A stretch of 64,000 nt of DNA from Macrosoma leucophasiata (taxonomy: Eukaryota > Arthropoda > Insecta > Lepidoptera > Hedylidae), in the NCBI GenBank assembly GCA_036365455.1, contig JAWQUS010000023.1, positions 5,270,001-5,334,000 of the forward strand. Reading direction: 5' to 3'. The position numbers and the translations under genes were made by a program. Positions 62,304-64,000 of this stretch are shown piece after piece. Position 1 is the stretch's first letter, and every line of letters starts with the position of its first letter. The notes under the pieces are model-generated. The model ran no database searches. It saw nothing but the letters and a program-made list of their open reading frames with translations, and had not been told where the DNA came from.

Positions 62304-63230
62304 ATGGTGGAGCTCTAGTGACGGAGCTCGTGGCCGTAGGCACCACCACGTAATCTAATCTGCTTGTCGCTAAATGGTAGCGTTCATCGCTACGTTTTCA
62401 CATGATGTACAACCCTTTTTTTTTACCAGGGTAAAATGCGTTACGCATACCCACCCTTGGGGAGAGAGGTGGGTTATGTGGGACTCCGGGAAAGGCATCC
62501 GTCTACCCACTAAAAACCCCTGGGTGTTCCGACTCGTCCGCCATCACTGGCGGGGTCACGGGAACGCAATCGCACACATCCGCGACCCCGCCGGCGGCTG
62601 CTCGTTGCCGAGCCCTCCTCGGAGCCTTTCGGCTCCAACCAACACTAGTGGCGTGCGGAACACTTGCACGCCAGCCAGCCCGGGATCTCTCCATTCGGGC
62701 GACGGACATCCCCTAGTCCGGCGCCCGAAGGTCCCTGCCCCGACCACTCACATCGCCAGGCATCCCAAGACGCCTGGGTGGAGAAGTCCAGGGGCACACA
62801 GTCCGGCCCCGGGGGAGCGGGAGTGTCAGTGATGAACTGACCTTCAACCACCCCCCCGCGGCCCCACCACGTCCCTATCTGGCGGGACCACCGCTAGGCG
62901 ACTGGGGATAGGGTGCAGGGCAACGACACACCCATACACCTCTTCCCCAGCCGCCTCCCCACCACGTCCCCATCTTACGGCGGGACAACCGCTAGGCAGC
63001 TGGGGATAGGGTGCAGGGCAACGACACACCCGTACACCTCTTCCCCAGCCGTCTCCTCACCACAGCAGCGAGTGGCGGGCAGAGCCACGCCAAATGCCAC
63101 TCCCTCTCTGGGTTCCTCTTGGCTTCTCCGGTGTGAGGCCAACCACCGAGTACTGAGCCCCCCCGCCACGACAAGGCGGAAACCCTCGGGGGGGATGATG
63201 TACGACCCTGCCATTTCTGGTACAACTTAG
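62304..63230 (+). repeat. R1 copy split by a retroelement fragment
   Basis: R1 5' part (62304-62410: GGTGGAGCTCTAGTGACGG, GCTAAATGGTAGCGTTC) resumes at 63195 with ATGATGTACGACCCTG..TTTCTGGTAC. The two parts join where other R1 copies read GGTAATGTACGGCCCTG. Confidence 0.75.
62411..63194 (-). mobile_element. 5'-truncated non-LTR retroelement fragment, GC-rich
   Basis: 784 bp flanked by the direct repeat ATGATGTAC (62402-62410 and 63195-63203). The T-run at 62416-62424 is a poly(A) tail on the minus strand. The body is strongly GC-rich, unlike its surroundings, and holds two tandem copies of a ~100-bp unit (62861-62956, 62957-63056: GGGATAGGGTGCAGGGCAAC). Open frames inside overlap on both strands and have no known domain. 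Confidence 0.7.
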
Positions 63231-64000
63231 ATCAACGTCCTTTGGTCCTTGTTTTCGATATTTCATATCGAATAATAAATAAAATAAATACGAGACTACA
63301 ATGTATTAATTATCAATCAATCAAAAGTTTATTTTTGATAAAATATCGATTAGATAACAAAATATCTCGTAAAGCAAATGAGGTATGGACTTATTTCACG
63401 AAAAAAGACAATTGTACGTTCATTACAATATGCAATGTAAATGTTCTCGTAAAGTAGCCATCGCTTTGCTTCAATTACTGACTATGACTCATTTACTGAC
63501 TTAGTATATAATAATTGACTAATTGACTGATTCCAACTTTTGCTTGACATTAAGCGTAATAGCGATGCCATTTAAATATTAAAAAACACAGTTCGAATGA
63601 CGCGAACGTCGAACGCCGCGGTACTAATGTCAATGTCAGATGCCAATCAATCTCAACTGTCAATCGTAAGTTTTTTATTCGTTGTTGAACTAAGTCATAA
63701 AGCCATACCGCCTCATCCTTCAGTCAAAGCTTTTTTTTAACGCTTCATATCGTTATGTGAAAACGGATATACATAACGATATAAAAACTTCATAACGGTT
63801 ATGTAACGGTACGTCAAAAAGGTGATAACGTCCATGCCTACAGACCAGCAATTGACATTTCTTGTTTTTTTTAGTATATAATGGCATCGCTGTTACGCAT
63901 ATTGCCAGTGTCAAGTAACTGTAGCGAGTAAAGCGATGGTTACTTTACCAGAACATTTTCAATGAAGTTCTGGAGACAACCCGAAAGGAATAGTCCTTGG
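63231..64000. other. Window end: AT-rich repeats
   Basis: CATAACGATATAAAAAC / TTCATAACGGTTATG-type palindromic phrases at 63740-63830, then the dispersed repeat also seen at 44035 (from about 63885 to the end). No gene seen. Confidence 0.45.

Noticed and set aside
62374..63230. 152-codon plus-strand frame and several overlapping minus-strand frames
   Set aside because: High GC removes stop codons in all frames of this retroelement fragment; no recognisable domain and no consistent frame.

Overview
This is eukaryotic DNA, almost certainly from a lepidopteran insect (inference). The exons are short with GT-AG borders and the introns are AT-rich. They are packed with short interspersed repeats, including a 5S-rRNA-derived SINE, tRNA-derived SINEs and hAT elements with 8-bp target duplications. 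The five proteins are animal orthologues. There are no operons, CRISPR arrays or bacterial signals. I joined the exons by hand, using protein homology recalled from the families plus splice-site phase. All junctions keep frame, but none was checked against RNA.

Layout. (1) 1-6949, plus strand: the 3' part of Orc1 (7 exons visible; the 5' end lies outside the window). (2) 7643-17700, minus strand: a complete BBS2 gene (11 exons, 713 codons), tail-to-tail with Orc1. (3) 10654-11673, plus strand: an intact intronless SAE1/Aos1 gene lying wholly inside BBS2 intron 8, on the opposite strand. (4) 19438-36279, plus strand: an ABHD4/ABHD5-type alpha/beta hydrolase (8 exons, 407 codons), divergent from BBS2. 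Its third intron holds a hAT transposon that carries a tRNA-Leu-like gene. (5) 41457-60539, minus strand: a complete Mcm4 gene (17 exons, 852 codons), convergent with the hydrolase. (6) 60540-64000: Mcm4 upstream DNA with an E2F-type site, a tandem repeat and a nested retroelement.

How the genes relate. ORC1 and MCM4 both act in origin licensing, one loading the MCM2-7 ring and one forming part of it. Both have N-terminal tails rich in S/T-P sites. SAE1 starts the SUMO pathway, BBS2 is a BBSome subunit in cilia, and the hydrolase is a lipid enzyme or lipase co-activator. I see no shared pathway beyond ORC1/MCM4.

Most unusual feature. In two separate Mcm4 exons (8 and 10), the 3' end of the exon plus its 5' splice site is tandemly repeated into the following intron. 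This gives seven near-identical donors at 107-bp spacing and three at about 154-bp spacing. In both, only the first donor is predicted to keep the reading frame; read-through meets an in-frame TGA formed by the donor itself. Other notable points are the SAE1 gene nested in BBS2, an inverted duplication that brackets the last hydrolase exon, an X-box-like site 83 bp upstream of the BBS2 start codon, and several transposon ends a few bases from Mcm4 splice sites.
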